From Gigaspora margarita (lineage: Eukaryota > Glomeromycota > Glomeromycetes > Diversisporales > Gigasporaceae), in assembly GCA_009809945.1 (NCBI GenBank), contig WTPW01002238.1, positions 35,753 to 99,752 of the forward strand: a stretch of DNA of 64,000 nt, read 5' to 3'. Numbering within the stretch: the first letter of the stretch is position 1; every line of letters starts with the position of its first letter. The translations under genes were made by a program, and so were the position numbers. Below the pieces are notes generated by a model, which did no database searches, had not been told where the DNA came from, and saw nothing but the letters and a program-made list of their open reading frames with translations. This document shows, one piece after another, positions 23,747 to 36,186 of this stretch.

Positions 23747-24758
23747 TGTAAAAGTAGTAGAAATTGGGTCTTTATCTAAATACAATTAACAACACTACTA
23801 TCTAAACAAACCAAAGTTCTACAAGTATACAAGACTCTAGATTCTCAAATTGGCAGGCAGAAAAAGGTATAAAAGATTTGGTCTGGGTTTTGAGGTTCTT
23901 TGAATCTTGCTATAATAGAGATAATTATTAATTGAATTAATTATATCATGTGTTTACAGAGTTAGGATTTAACATATTAAAGGAGAATTATCAGTTTATA
24001 ATACTAACAACAGTTTATGAATTCAAGGGATCTTTGGAATAATTACTAGAGCTAACATTTCTACTCTAATTTTGAAAGTTATCACTCTACAATGTTGAAC
24101 TCAAACTGAGTTATTTAAATTTGAACTCTTTCTGAGTTCTTTCTATTTTGAACTCTCTGTGAGTTTTTAACTAACTCAAACTCTCTAAATAAGACTTTAT
24201 TGAAGCAAAAAAGAGGGTATTAACTTTTTATAACTATTCTATCTCTATTGAATTTACTTCTAACTTATGATGACCTCACTATACTTTTATTCCTTTGGGC
24301 AAAAGTCAAAGGAAGCTTTTCAAGCCTCTAGGTATAAGTGTCATAAGTATAGTTGCATTATTGGTACTAATACTATGTGCCAGTACTATAATACTATCAA
24401 TAACAAAGGTGGACTAAGTACATTGTTTGACAAAAGAGTAATAAACAAATATCAATAGCTAAATACCAAGAGCAAAAACTAGTTTGGCTATAGGGTGAAG
24501 TTATATGTGAAAAATCTATTGTTTATAAAAAGAGGAATAAACAAATGCAAGCGTGAAATACCAAAAGCAAAAACTAGATTGTAGCTCTAGCATGTACAGT
24601 TACTATATACTTATACCAGAAATCAATGTGGTATATTCTCATGCTTAACTCATGCTATACTATGTTATAATAGAGAAATTATATGCGCATACAATATACT
24701 AGTGGAAAAATATCCTTGGTAAACAAATAATAAAAAACTTGGCATAGAGCTCTTTACA
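23747..24758 (-). repeat. 5' LTR of the old LTR retrotransposon
   Basis: A 1012-bp direct counterpart of 4394-5400 plus 7146-7208. On the minus strand it starts TGTAAAGAGC and ends TACTTTTACA. Shared landmarks are AACAACACTACTATCTAAA and CAAATTGGCAGGCAGAAA. Substitutions and small indels throughout show long independent decay. The 63-codon plus-strand frame inside it is not a gene. Confidence 0.75.
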
Positions 24759-24883
24759 ATGTATGTACAGTATATACAGAATGTATACAATCAACACTTT
24801 TTATATCAAACTGTTAGTTCCGGCTATTAAAAATATTCAATATATAAAAATACTATATTTTCTTAAGAAAATATAGTCTTTTT

Positions 24884-26903
24884 CATCAGCAAATTTATAA
24901 TACATAATCTTACGTAAGATCTTATGAACCGTAATATAAGCAAAATATTACGTAATATATAACGGAATATTTCAAATATCAAAATTTCGTTATATTTTGT
25001 AATGAAATATTTTGATCCTCTTTAAATCAAGCTAGGATTAGTAGATCAGTATAACCTGGATCACGCATTGGACTAATTATTCGAAATAGTTCGAATTCTG
25101 TACTACAAGATCAGATTCACTTTTTTGTTTTCATTTTGTTTCTTTGTTTTTATTTTATTTTTTTTGTTTTTATTTTATTTTTTTTGTTTTTATTTTATTT
25201 ATTTTTTATTTTATTTTTATTTTGGCACTTTACAAGAACACCTTTGCAAGAAAACAAACAACTTTTTGAAACCTTGTGTAAACCAACCCAATCTGTAACC
25301 TGGATTGCGTTGGACTAATTTTTTGAAATAGTTCGATGATGTTCAAATTCTGTACTACAAGATCAGATTAGATCTTTTGTTTATAACTAGATCTTCTATT
25401 TTGTTTTTTTTCGCTTTTTGTTTCTTATTTTCGTTTTATTTTTTGTTTTCGTTTCGTTTTTTTTTGTTTTCATTTTGTTTTTTTTTATTTATTTATTTTT
25501 TATTTTTTTTCATTTTATTTTTATTTCAGCATTTTACAAGAACACTTTGCAAAAAAAAACAACTATTTGAAACCTTGCGCAACAGCCTATCCAAAATTTT
25601 GACACTTTGCAAGAACACACAACTGATGTCTCCAGCAATTTCTAAATTTCCAAGAACACTTCTTTAAAGAAATAAAGGTTTAGTTAGGACTTTATTTATT
25701 TTTTTATTTGATATAATTGTTTTTGTTTTTTTGTTTTTTGTTTTTTTTAAAATTTGGTTTATTAATTTATTTTATTTTGGCACTTTGCGAGAAAAGAACC
25801 CTTACTTCCTGGCGCTTTGCAAGAAAACCAACCCAGACTTTTTCAGCACTATGCAACTTTTTTGGCATTTTGCAAGAACATTAACCCAACTTTCGAATTT
25901 GCAAGAACGTGAACTCTTATTTTAGAGAAATGAAGATTTGGGGCTTCGTTTATTTTTTTTTATATTAGTTTGCTTACACGTTTTGTTTTTTCATTTGTTT
26001 TTTTTTTACTTATTTTTTTTATTTTTATTTTATTTTATTTATTCCTGACTTCTTCGACACTTTGCGACTTTTCCTGAACTTTACAAGAACACCAGCTTTA
26101 ACTCCTCTGGCACTTTGCAAGAACAAACTAGATTTCTCCGGCAATTTGCAAGAACACTAACACTTCTGAGAAATGTTTTTTTTTATTTTTTCACTTCTTT
26201 GAAGTATTTAGAAAAAGAGAATGAAATGAAGGTTATAGCTGAAACAAAAGAAATAGCCAAAGCAAAGACAATAGAAAACAAAGAAGCGAAGATAATAGCT
26301 AACTGTGGGTGGGCGAAAATAAGTATATAGGGTTAGATTTTTGTATGTAGTAATAGAATTAGATGTGAAAGTAGTTTAAAATAGGCTAGTTTTTTGTATA
26401 TAGTAATAGAAATAGATGCGATAAAGTGCGAAAGTAGTTTAAAATATTTGTAATAATGTAAATAATACTAATAATGTAATATATAATAAAGTATATAATA
26501 TTAATTAAAAATGTATATTTAATAAATGTAAAATATAATGTATAATAATAATAAATAAATTAAAATTTTATATTAAATTGCGATACTGTGCGAAAATCTG
26601 CAAAAAGCGTGATTATGTGAATATGTATATCATTAATTTATTTTTTAAAAATTTTGAAAATTCAGAAAACAATGCAAAACAATGTGAAATCATCTTATGA
26701 TATGCAAACTATTACCTCCTGTAACTCCTTTTTTTTGTTGATTTATTTCGCAATATATTTCGAAATAATTCGAAATAATACCCGTAATATTACCATAATA
26801 TAACGTAATATATTATGCAAAAAATCGTATCAAACGTAAGATTTTTGTTATATTATGGGCCGTAATATCTGATGTAAGATTACGTATATATAATTCGCTG
26901 ATG
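24884..26903. mobile_element. TIR element, about 2.0 kb
   Basis: The left end CATCAGCAAATTTATAATAC..AATCTTACG is inverted relative to the right end (read from the right CATCAGCGAATTATATATAC..AATCTTAC). Both arms continue with CGTAATATNA-type segments. No target duplication could be fixed and no transposase is present. The interior is T-rich low-complexity DNA and the minisatellite described separately. Confidence 0.6.
25040..26165. repeat. CTTTGCAAGAACAC minisatellite and T-rich tract
   Basis: The phrase GGCACTTTGCAAGAACAC recurs about ten times with variations, for example near 25220, 25530, 25600, 25780, 25863, 26108 and 26143, separated by runs of T with scattered A, G or C. A longer duplication (ACCTGGAT.. 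to ..TACAAGATCAGATT) occurs near 25048 and 25288. Open frames here are Phe/Leu-rich artefacts of the T-runs. Confidence 0.7.
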
Positions 26904-27138
26904 TTATACTGAACTATTATAAAATTCAAGAATTTTTAGTTTATTATATCCAGAGTTCATTATAGAGAGGTTTGGTATAAAGAGAGTTGACTATAGTACT
27001 TATATAATTAAGTTGTTTTAGTAGTTATATTTTTAATTTTTTAATATTAGTCTATATTACAATTAATATAATATTTCATCTATTTTAAAAATAAATATTT
27101 AATATATTAATAAATATAGTTTATTGTATTAATATTTA

Positions 27139-29346
27139 GGCTGTTCAAAGTTAATTATTTAGTTAACATTACTTTTCAGGACCATTGAAAGGGGGTGGGG
27201 GTAGCAAATAAAGCAATATAGAAAATGAACAACTTATTTTTAAAGCAGTAATTCTATTATAATAAATTGATTTCAAGTTTTACTTAGTCTAGAGATTCTA
27301 GTTGAGTTGCTAATTAGGTCTGATTAATTTGATTCAGTAGTTAATTTTACATTACTCTTACAAAGAAAAAAAATAATAAATAAGTAAATACTATATAAGC
27401 ATGAAATAACTGGCATGGGCATTATTTTGAAATCTGGGCACTTACAAAATAGCATACAGTATCTCAAATTAGCACCCATGCATGTTCCAAATTAACACAC
27501 ACCCAATATAACCTGTAATTGATTAATGTGACAATTCAACTACATCATTGATCTGGGTCATTAAAATTTAGTGTTTATATTTATCTGTATAGTAAAAAAT
27601 TTATAAATAGTTATTTTGCTGCTTTATAAGTTTTTGATTTTGGTAATGAGTGATTATGCAATATCTTGTTATTTAATATGAGTGATCAAGCCAATTATTA
27701 ATATAAGATTGGATGATTATTAAGAATAAAAATGATTATTTGATTAGAAATTATAAGACAGATTATGAATTTCTTATATGCATATAACCTAGTTGCTTAT
27801 AAATATCTGTATATATATACCTGATTACTTATATACTGGTTATACACCTGATTACTTATAAATTTTTATATACTTATATAATTTGATAACTTTGTTAGCT
27901 TTATAATTTTAATATATATTTATATAATAATATTTTTATGTCTTGCTATGCAATGACATGCATGTTATTTTAAAATATTTGGCATGTGTGTACTCAAAAT
28001 AATGTGCAGATTAGTTAATTAATGTGTAGAAAAATTATTTTGCATTTATATAGTAAAAAATTATATACTGTATTTATCTGAGAAAAAGAACTTTATACAT
28101 ACAATATTTATAGCTAAAATTGTTGTGATCTTATAATCAAATCTTATTTTTTTTGTAGTGATACAGATTAGAATTTTGGTTTACTAATTCCCCAAGTTCC
28201 AATTGGTCAAATACAAATTTTGTCTGTCATTAAATGAAATAAATTATAGAATAGCTTAAAATGATTATTTTGTAATGTTATTTTTATAAAAGTTTTACAT
28301 ATTTATTTAAATATTTCTTCTCAATCATTAATACTCTCTTCACAATCAAATAAAAACACTTTGGAAGCTTTTTTTAGCAGTTTTTCTTGAATCATTTTAT
28401 TTGCAAAATAAAAAATATATATAAGAGGACAGCCAAATAAGTACTAAAATTTTAGCTTATTTTTTATTTTTTTTAAATTATTTTTAAATTATTTTTTTTA
28501 TTTTTTATTATTTTTTTTATTTTTTTTATTTTTTTATTTTTTTATTTTTTTTATATTTTTTATTTTTTTATTTTTTTTATTTTATTTATTTTTTTTTAAA
28601 TTATTTTTTATTTTTTTTTAAAGATTATATAATTTAGTGCGTGTGCATTGTAATACACTAGCTAATCAATCAATCAAATTAAAAAAATAGTGATATTTCT
28701 AACAAATTGCTTGTAGCTCAAAATTTTGCTTATAAAACTATCTTTTGCATTCTAACAAAAATTTTCTCACAAAATTTTGGATTAGAACCTTTTGCTAAAA
28801 CACCCTACTCATGATGCTAACATAACTTTAACCTAACTTTCACTCTAACCCTAACCCTAAACTAATGAATTAATTATTAATCTCATATTATACCAGAACT
28901 TATAAGATATGTTACAACATATATATGCAATATATAAAATTTTTTTAAATTATTTTTTATTTTTTTTTATTTTTTTTTTAAACTATTTTTTTATCATTTT
29001 TTTAATTTGTCTTAATTTTATTTTAAAATTATTTTTTTATTTTAAATTATTTTTTTATTTTATATTTGCTACATAATTACATTAATTTGTCTTAATTTTA
29101 TTTTAAAATTATTTTTATTTTTTATTTTATATTATTTTATATTTGTCATGTAATCATGAATAATGCATAAAGAGTTATTTGAATTACAGCCTTAATTAAA
29201 CTTAATTTAAGCTGAAATTTGAAACCAACCCATGGTATTTGTTTTTTTGGTTTAATTTTTACTTTTTTTATATGTTCATTTTACTAGAAACATCAAATGG
29301 AAAGGGAAAAAGATGATTTTAATTGAAAAATTAACTTTGAACAGTC
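27139..29346. mobile_element. Non-autonomous PIF/Harbinger-like element
   Basis: The ends are GGCTGTTCAAAGTTAATT and, read from the right, GACTGTTCAAAGTTAATT, each flanked by TTA (27136-27138, 29347-29349). A 3-bp TTA target duplication and GGC-type ends point to PIF/Harbinger. The interior is AT-rich, with long TTTTTATTTTT tracts at 28450-28620 and 28940-29150. No transposase remnant was recognised. Confidence 0.65.
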
Positions 29347-29349
29347 TTA

Positions 29350-30474
29350 ATTAAATGTTAAATTATTTAAATTTATTTTATATATTAAAAAAAACTTAAT
29401 ATATTTAATTTATCTAACAAAAAACACTGAGAATTTTTATGTTGATCAAATTAACAAATATAGTTGGTCAATTTCCAATGTTTCCTTTTTAATAAATGTT
29501 TAGCAAACATTTTAGCATATTGTACTAGGGTCCACACAGACTAATTAATTTGATAACTATGTAATTTATCATATTGCAGATTTTAATTAGTAAAATTAAA
29601 ATAAATAATTAAATGTAATTTTACTTTACTTAATTATAAAGAAAAGTGCAAAGTTCTAAAGGTATCATACTATTTCAAAGTAGCTATATTTGATTTTTTA
29701 CTAAAGTTCTAATTAATTTTTGATTTATACTTTTAATATGTCTTTTTTCATGCTAATTAATGAATTTTCAAGTATTCTATAATGTGAATACTCAAACTCC
29801 ACATATCAATAGAAAAAAGAAAAACATAGCTTTATTCTTTGACTTAATATAAATAACAATTAAAAATTTTAAAGCAATTGCACAAGTTAATAGGTTTTAA
29901 AGTAAGTCTTATTATATAATGTAATAGCAATAGCCTTATTTTATTAAATAACATGTAATTACTGTCCAGGCATGAAATAACACCTATTTTTGTATTAATT
30001 AATTAATCTACATGTTATTTAGAGTATGCCCATGTGTGTTATTTCAAAATAAAGATTGGTTTTTTTAAATTATAACCCTTAATTTTAATTATATTAAAAA
30101 ATGCTTCAAAACCAAATAAACCTATTTTAAGTTCTAATAAAAAAGTTGTTCTTTATATTTAGACAATTGTTAAAGCTAAAAAATAGATTTATTTAGTATC
30201 AAACCTAATTCTGGCACATTTTTCAAATATTAATTTTTTTACACAAGAGTATATTAAAGTACACATTAATTCAGGATACCTATGGGCATCAATTTGAGAC
30301 TGCATATGCTATTTTAGAGGAGTTCAATTTCTAAAATAGTGCTTATGAGCATTATTTTGTGCTTATATAGTACATAATTAACTGGTATAGTTTTGATTAA
30401 ATAGTTGTATGACACCCTAGTATAGTACATACAGTATGTATATTACTGTTCATATAGTACTGTACATAGCACAT
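29350..30474. other. AT-rich spacer with dispersed repeat words
   Basis: No gene seen. A GCATGAAATAAC phrase near 29969, and the inverted form GTGTTATTTCA near 30035, match a segment near 27397. Related repeats of uncertain boundaries are therefore scattered through 27390-30050. Confidence 0.4.
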
Positions 30475-31100
30475 TGGGGTGTGCGATGCACTATGTTCAA
30501 CAAAACTATGTGTAATATTATATAAAATCTATTATAAACATTTTTTTGTAATTTATGTATAACATGATCGATTATTGATTTTCTTTTTATACATGCATTT
30601 TTTAAATGAAATTGATTTATTTTACCTATAAATGCCCATATTTCTTAAGTTCAATTAGATGTACATCCTTAACAACAAATACTTTGAAGCAAAACTTTAA
30701 GGAAATCAATATTAAGGTCCAAAAAACAAGCTATAGAGAGAATTTTATATTTTATCCAGAAAAATTTACTAGTTAATTTAATAACTTGGTTTAAAATAAG
30801 TAGAAAATGGAATATTAAAATAGAATTAAATTAGATAAGAGAAAAATTTTTTTTCATATATTCAATATAATAAACAGCTCTATAGTTTTATTTTTGTGAT
30901 GAATAAGAATCATTTACATTAAAACTTTTGGTAAAAAAGAAAGAGTACAACTTATGCATCTAAAAAAGTATGACTCATTTTTATATATAAAATAATATTA
31001 TGTACAATACTTATATACTTATATTGTAAACTTGTTTACTAATTAAAAAATGATACAACTATATATAATTTTGATTTACATAGTACATTGCACACCCTAG
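30475..31100. mobile_element. hAT-type MITE
   Basis: The ends are inverted: GGGGTGTGCGATGCACTATG at the left, and AGGGTGTGCAATGTACTATG read from the right. The 8-bp flanks are TAGCACAT and TAGCATAT, one mismatch apart, as in a hAT target duplication. About 626 bp, AT-rich, non-coding. Confidence 0.6.
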
Positions 31101-31257
31101 TAGCATATTACTAATTATGATCATTCTATGACTTTAATATGCAAATGATTAAATTGTTATAATAATTACAAATTTGAACCAAGCTTTAATTTACAAAAAT
31201 GAGGTAGCAGAATTTAAGTGTATATTTAGAGGCATTTAGAAAGGGTAGCAATTATTT

Positions 31258-31528
31258 TGCTTCACTATTATAACATTTCACTGACAATTATTCACCAACA
31301 AGTTCATTTTACCAACAGTTTATTTCACTGAAACTAATTTCACCAACAAAGTAATTCTGGTCATTGTTGTTAGGGTCAGGTAAAATTAGGAATAAAGTTA
31401 GTGTGCTTTTTAAAAAAAAACTTGTTAGTGAAATGAGCTTTGGTGAAACAAACTGTCAGTAAAATGAGCTTGTCAGTGAATATTTGTCAGTGAAATGTTA
31501 TGTCAGTAAAGTGATTGTTGGTGAAATA
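31258..31528. repeat. Foldback repeat built of TTCACTGAC/TTCACCAAC
   Basis: The left half contains TTCACTGACA, TTCACCAACAAG and TTTCACTGAAACT in series. The right half contains the complements TTGTTAGTGAAAT, TTTGGTGAAAC, TTGTCAGTGAAT and TTGTTGGTGAAAT. The whole can fold into a long imperfect hairpin. Probably a palindromic MITE; its ends were not fixed. Confidence 0.7.
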
Positions 31529-32142
31529 ATATGGACCCATTAGAAAGAATAAATTTGGAGTTACCATATTTATATTTATTTATATATTCTTTTAAACAAG
31601 TTTTTTTTTGTATTGAAGGCACGGGTTATATGCTAGTTTAATAATAAAATTAATACAAGAATACAATATCTAATTGTGGAAACATAGATTATGTATTTTT
31701 AGTATTTTCAGTACACACAATAATAATAATATAACAGATAAAGGAAAATGATGATCAAAAGGCAGGGGAGAATATAATAATATAAGGAAAATGATGATCA
31801 TAACACAGAGTAGAATAAGTTAACATTGTGACTGTCTAATTGCAAAGAACACCATTAATCTAGGTATTTAAGATAATTATTGTGAATGATTACTATCTCG
31901 CAATACATTATCAAATTCATTTACAGGATAGGCAAAAAGAATATCCGTTATTCAAATCGGAGATAAGTTATTTAAGTTCATTATTATATCTATTCTATTT
32001 GCTTAGTTACTGCAATTGGTTAGCAAAACCAATATTTCTATTAAATAAAACATATGATCAAGTTTATTCTAGGTTCTATGAATTCTTTATATTCTTATTA
32101 TTTTGTTATATAAAACTAGCAGTTTCAATTAAACGTGTTGAT
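31529..32142. other. Spacer, no gene supported
   Basis: A 107-codon plus-strand frame (31882-32205) overlaps the end of the F-box/LRR pseudogene on the other strand and has no recognisable domain. A 16-base phrase (AAGGAAAATGATGATC) occurs twice near 31741 and 31784. Nothing else is seen. Confidence 0.4.
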
Positions 32143-33405
32143 TTAGGATTCATTAGAATTTCTGTTAGTTATTCTATCCAAATTGCTATTCCAGTCGAGA
32201 CCTAATGAGGTTAGATTAGTGTTCTTACAGAGTGCTTTGGTCAATAACTTTTCTTTTTTATTTTCGATTTGATTATTACTAAGATATAAAGAGGTTAGGG
32301 CAATATTTTTACGAAGAGCTACTGATATCACTTTCACTTCTTTAAAACCAATCATATATCCAATACAATATTAAAACTGTATTTTTAGAAAGTGCCTCCA
32401 TTATTGCTTTTATTACTTCAAAACCGAGACTATTATTTTAAAGATTCAAAGTAGGCAAGGAAGTAATTTTGCCAAGAGCCTCCGTCATTTCTTTGCCACT
32501 TTAATGCCAAGCTTTTTACCATTAAGATTTAAAGTGGTTAATGAGTTATTTTTATAAAGTATTTTTGCAAATGCATTTCCACTTTCAAAATTACATTGAT
32601 TATTAAAACAGAGAGGTCAGAGTGGTACATTTGTAAAGAACATCCGAAAATTCTTTGATTCCTTCATTACCAATTTTATTAAAAGAAAGATCTAGAGAAT
32701 ATAGAGTTTTGTTCTCATAAAAAGCTTTTGATAATACTTTGTCTTTCTTAGAGCCAAACTCACAATTAAAAAGTTTCAATGATGAAGTTAAGCTAGTATT
32801 TTAACAAGAACAGAATCTGCTAGTGTTCTTATTTCTTTAAAGTTAAATTCAATTTGAGAGAGGTAAAATAGTAGTATTTTTTATATAACTGTTTCTAATA
32901 ATAACTTTACTTTTGCATACTTAATACAGTATTTTCACTTGTACGTAAAAACATTGAAATTAAAGATCTTTGGCTATTTGAACCATGTTTTTAAATTCGA
33001 AATATTTCTCGCAAAATTCATCAAAGTCGAGGGATTCATTTCTTTCGCAAAGCCAATTTACGATTCCTTTTCTAAATCATAGTCGTTAATCAATGAGCAT
33101 AAGATGTATATTCAAATAATGATTTTCGTCCATTTTGGAGTGATATATTTAATAGACAAATGATGCCTTTTCTTCAGCATTCAATGATAGAAGGTATATT
33201 CTCATAAGCTTTCTACCATCACAATAACATAATGATCGTTGCATAGTATTGGAACTACATTTCTACTCCATTGGCGGTTTACAAGAAGACATGAAAATAA
33301 GATCCAAGATAAATTTAAGGTTATTAAACATTTCATAAAAACATCAATTGGCAACGTTATCATCGTGAAAGTTAAAATAACAGAACTGCTCATAATAATG
33401 TACAT
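32143..33405 (-). pseudogene. F-box/LRR protein gene, degenerate
   Basis: On the minus strand an N-terminal F-box-like segment at 33405-33202 has LPIDVFMKCL, FSCLLVNRQWSRNVVPIL. It continues, after a shift, with RIYLLSLNAEEKASF and KSLFEYTSYAH, the post-F-box region seen in this large fungal family. DFDEFCEKYFEFKNMVQI follows near 33010. From about 32930 to 32143 there are ribonuclease-inhibitor-type repeats, the clearest being KVISVALRKNIALTSLYLSN and KALCKNTNLTSLGLD. Frameshifts and stops separate all parts. F-box proteins link substrates to SCF ubiquitin ligases, with the LRR as the likely substrate reader. This copy cannot encode that as it stands. Confidence 0.75.
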
Positions 33406-33823
33406 ATTTATATCTCATTACGGCGCATTTGTAAACTACCCCAAAATTTGAAAAAACTTTGACTAGCAATAGTGAGTCAATTTAATTGACTTCATATTTT
33501 GTCTCCAAATTCAAGTATTCTGTTACTAAATTTATTATTGATCAATTTAACCAATCCCCAAATTTATTTGCTCCCCGAATATATAACAACATAATCTAAC
33601 CCATCTTCCCACCATACAACCAAAGTCTTCCCATTATATCTGCTTAATTTTCTTAATTCCGCAAATGTGCCTTAATGTGATATATTTTAGAACGGTGGTG
33701 CACTTGTTATTCGGGGTTAGTGCTCGTACGTAGAGCTATTCTTAAATATTACATATTCTTGCATATTTTTACATATTCTTAAGTTTCATCATAATAAATA
33801 ATTCTATTTAAATACAAATATTA

Positions 33824-34059
33824 GGCTGTTTGAATTTATAATTTCGTTTAACGTTCCCTTACGAAGCTTAAGTGTGGTGGGGGAAAGGGGGATTAGACAT
33901 ATTAAAATTGCAAAAATAATCGCATTATTATTGGTTGACTTATAAACACGTGATTTATTGGAATCCTGAGACACAACGAACGTTCTGATTGTCCTGTTTA
34001 ATTTTAGGCTTAGAGCCGGAGGGGGAAAACGTTAAACGAAATTGTAATTTCGAACAGCC
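33824..34059. mobile_element. PIF/Harbinger-type MITE
   Basis: The ends are GGCTGTTTGAATTTATAATT and, read from the right, GGCTGTTCGAAATTACAATT; both arms continue with TTCGTTTAACGTT. TTA is duplicated at both sides (33821-33823, 34060-34062). 236 bp, non-coding. The end sequence resembles that of the larger element at 27139-29346, suggesting one transposase family mobilised both. Confidence 0.85.
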
Positions 34060-34062
34060 TTA

Positions 34063-36186
34063 TTATCGTTATAATAAATAAAACCTTTAGTTGTATGTTA
34101 TAAATTATTGTTTAATATCGTTATTGTAAATACAGATTCCATTCAAATTGAATATTTATTTTTTAAAAACATTCATTGTTAAGTTTTAAATTATTGCTAA
34201 ATATCGCTATTACATCAATTTGAAATAACCAGTTCTCCTAAGTTGTAATATGTTTAACTTGAATTGAAGGTTCGATTATGCTTCGTTATAAGTAATTTGA
34301 TGATTAGAACAATACTTGCAATCGTCTGCATTACGTTTTCTTCCTCTAAATTATTATCATATTGTATATATCATCAATTTCGACAGTAGATACGATTTTT
34401 CAAGACCTGTTTCGTTAAAATTAGTAGCAATAATTTGTGCAAAATTATTTGCTTATTATTTTATTTTGAATAATATGATTTAAGAATTATTTCTTGTGCA
34501 ATATGCCACTGAAATACATGTAATTTTTGATGCATGTTCATTTGTTACGCGTAAAGACTAATTTGACATTGTATATAAATATGTGATTACGTTCAAACAA
34601 TCGATATTTTTTATTCAAATCATAATATTATATACAAATATACGTAATAGATATATGTAATAGATTTGTAATCGTAAATTCTTAATTTATTTAATAATAC
34701 TGCATGTAATAATTTATAAAATATGTAAGGGTTAAATTTTAGATATTCGATACATATTTTCCATTCCTAGTCATACAAGTTATTGAGTAAATCGTGTTAT
34801 GTGTATATATATATATATATTTCATTTATAATACTATGATTACAGGGATATCGAAAATTAATTGCAATTAAATTATACTAAAATGCCGTCTGCAACTACA
34901 GAATTAGGAGAGTAATAACAGTTTAGGGAATTAGCTCTTATAGTTACAGGTAATGCACAACGGTTATGACTTCAAGAGATACAATCAATAGCAAAAGTAA
35001 CGATTAACAATACACGGGTGAGACTTTCGTATTTAATTACTCTGGGATAGGTCTCTTCGACCAGCACTGCTACTTTCTATACGTTAACAAGACTTCAGAA
35101 CAATCTTACGAATCTGGGCTTTATTAGTCAATTGAAGTCATTTATACATGCTAATAGCTGGAACGATTCCATTCCATAATTCGCTCAGACTTGCACAGGC
35201 ATCGCTTCAAGATAAAAGATTCTAATTTTAATGTCTCGACCTTAGCACACAATCCACCTTGATTTGAAACGAGAGAAATAAATAAATGAAATCTATTACT
35301 AATTAATAATATAAATGATTTAAAAATGAGCAAACATAAATCTCAATATAATTAAATATAACCGATATATTAGATATTTTACCGATATACTATTACATTG
35401 CCTACCTAATAATTATTTTGTTGAAACTGGACGGCGAAGCCGCAATCTCAAATTCTCCATATTAATTAAAGTGGACGTTCTGTAATATATGAAAATCTGA
35501 GTAAAGTTTCAAGAATAATTATGAAATAGTTGCTGACTAAATTACTGTGAAACGTAATTTATTTGCCAAATTCTAAACTTATTATATGATGAATTTAATC
35601 GTACTAGTATCTTGGATCATTGAAGGGTCTAGTAACTAATAAGTGTTCTCTTAATAAGTTTTTTAAAATGAAAAGTTCTTAAACCCAAATTGTAACAGAT
35701 TTAATATGAGGTATTGTATAATAAAATGTCCTCTCGCTATTTCCACACCAATAAACTTGATTTACAGATTCTCAAACCATGTGAAACTTTAGTATCCATG
35801 AAGTTCTCGATCAGAGATCGCCCCAACATTTGCCAAGTATATCGCAACTAGAAATTCTAGAACTTAATTACTTGAAATAAAAGCGATCAGGAATTTCGAT
35901 TGAGTAAACGATATTCGATATAGAAAGGAAAAAAGGACTCAAAGCTATTCTTAAAAATGCATAAATACAAAGGGAAATTTAACCTTGACGACATGTTTAT
36001 CCATTATTCGTTTACAGTAATTATTACGCTTTCTCGTTATTAACGTTTTTTTTTAATTATATACCGAATAAAAAGATTTTGCGTGATTACAGAGTTTTAT
36101 ACGCATGTAAAATATTAAACGTTAAATCTTGTGACGGTTCTTTTACTTTCCAAATATAGTAATTAGATCACAAAATAAATTTAATC
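34063..36186. other. AT-rich spacer upstream of the kinase
   Basis: No gene is supported. A TA dinucleotide run lies near 34804-34820. At 34883-35020 a plus-strand stretch reads MPSATTELGE, stops, then ELALIVTGNAQRL and LQEIQSIAKVTINNTR, which could be a relic of a small gene. It was not recognised and the evidence is weak. Confidence 0.4.

Larger units (their letters stand above)
4394..24758 (-). mobile_element. LTR retrotransposon swollen by nested insertions
   Basis: Two direct copies of a roughly 1-kb sequence, at 4394-5400 plus 7146-7208 and at 23747-24758, are alignable along their length and end TG..CA. Read on the minus strand, the right copy is followed by a PBS-like TGGTGGCGACTATGAGATCC and the left copy is preceded by a purine tract, so these are the 5' and 3' LTRs of one element. 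ATGT flanks both outer ends (4390-4393, 24759-24762). Removing the nested insertions leaves an internal region of only about 2.5 kb. That region holds a decayed gag-like frame and no recognisable pol, so the element was probably non-autonomous. Divergence between the LTRs indicates age. Confidence 0.75.

Noticed and set aside
25136-26330. Phe/Leu-rich frames
   Set aside because: They are translations of T-runs and the minisatellite.
28845-28862. CCCTAACCCTAA near 28850
   Set aside because: Only two to three telomere-like units; too short for a telomeric block, no strand asymmetry around it.
31882-32205. 107-codon plus-strand frame
   Set aside because: Overlaps the LRR end of a better supported minus-strand pseudogene; composition is generic AT-rich.
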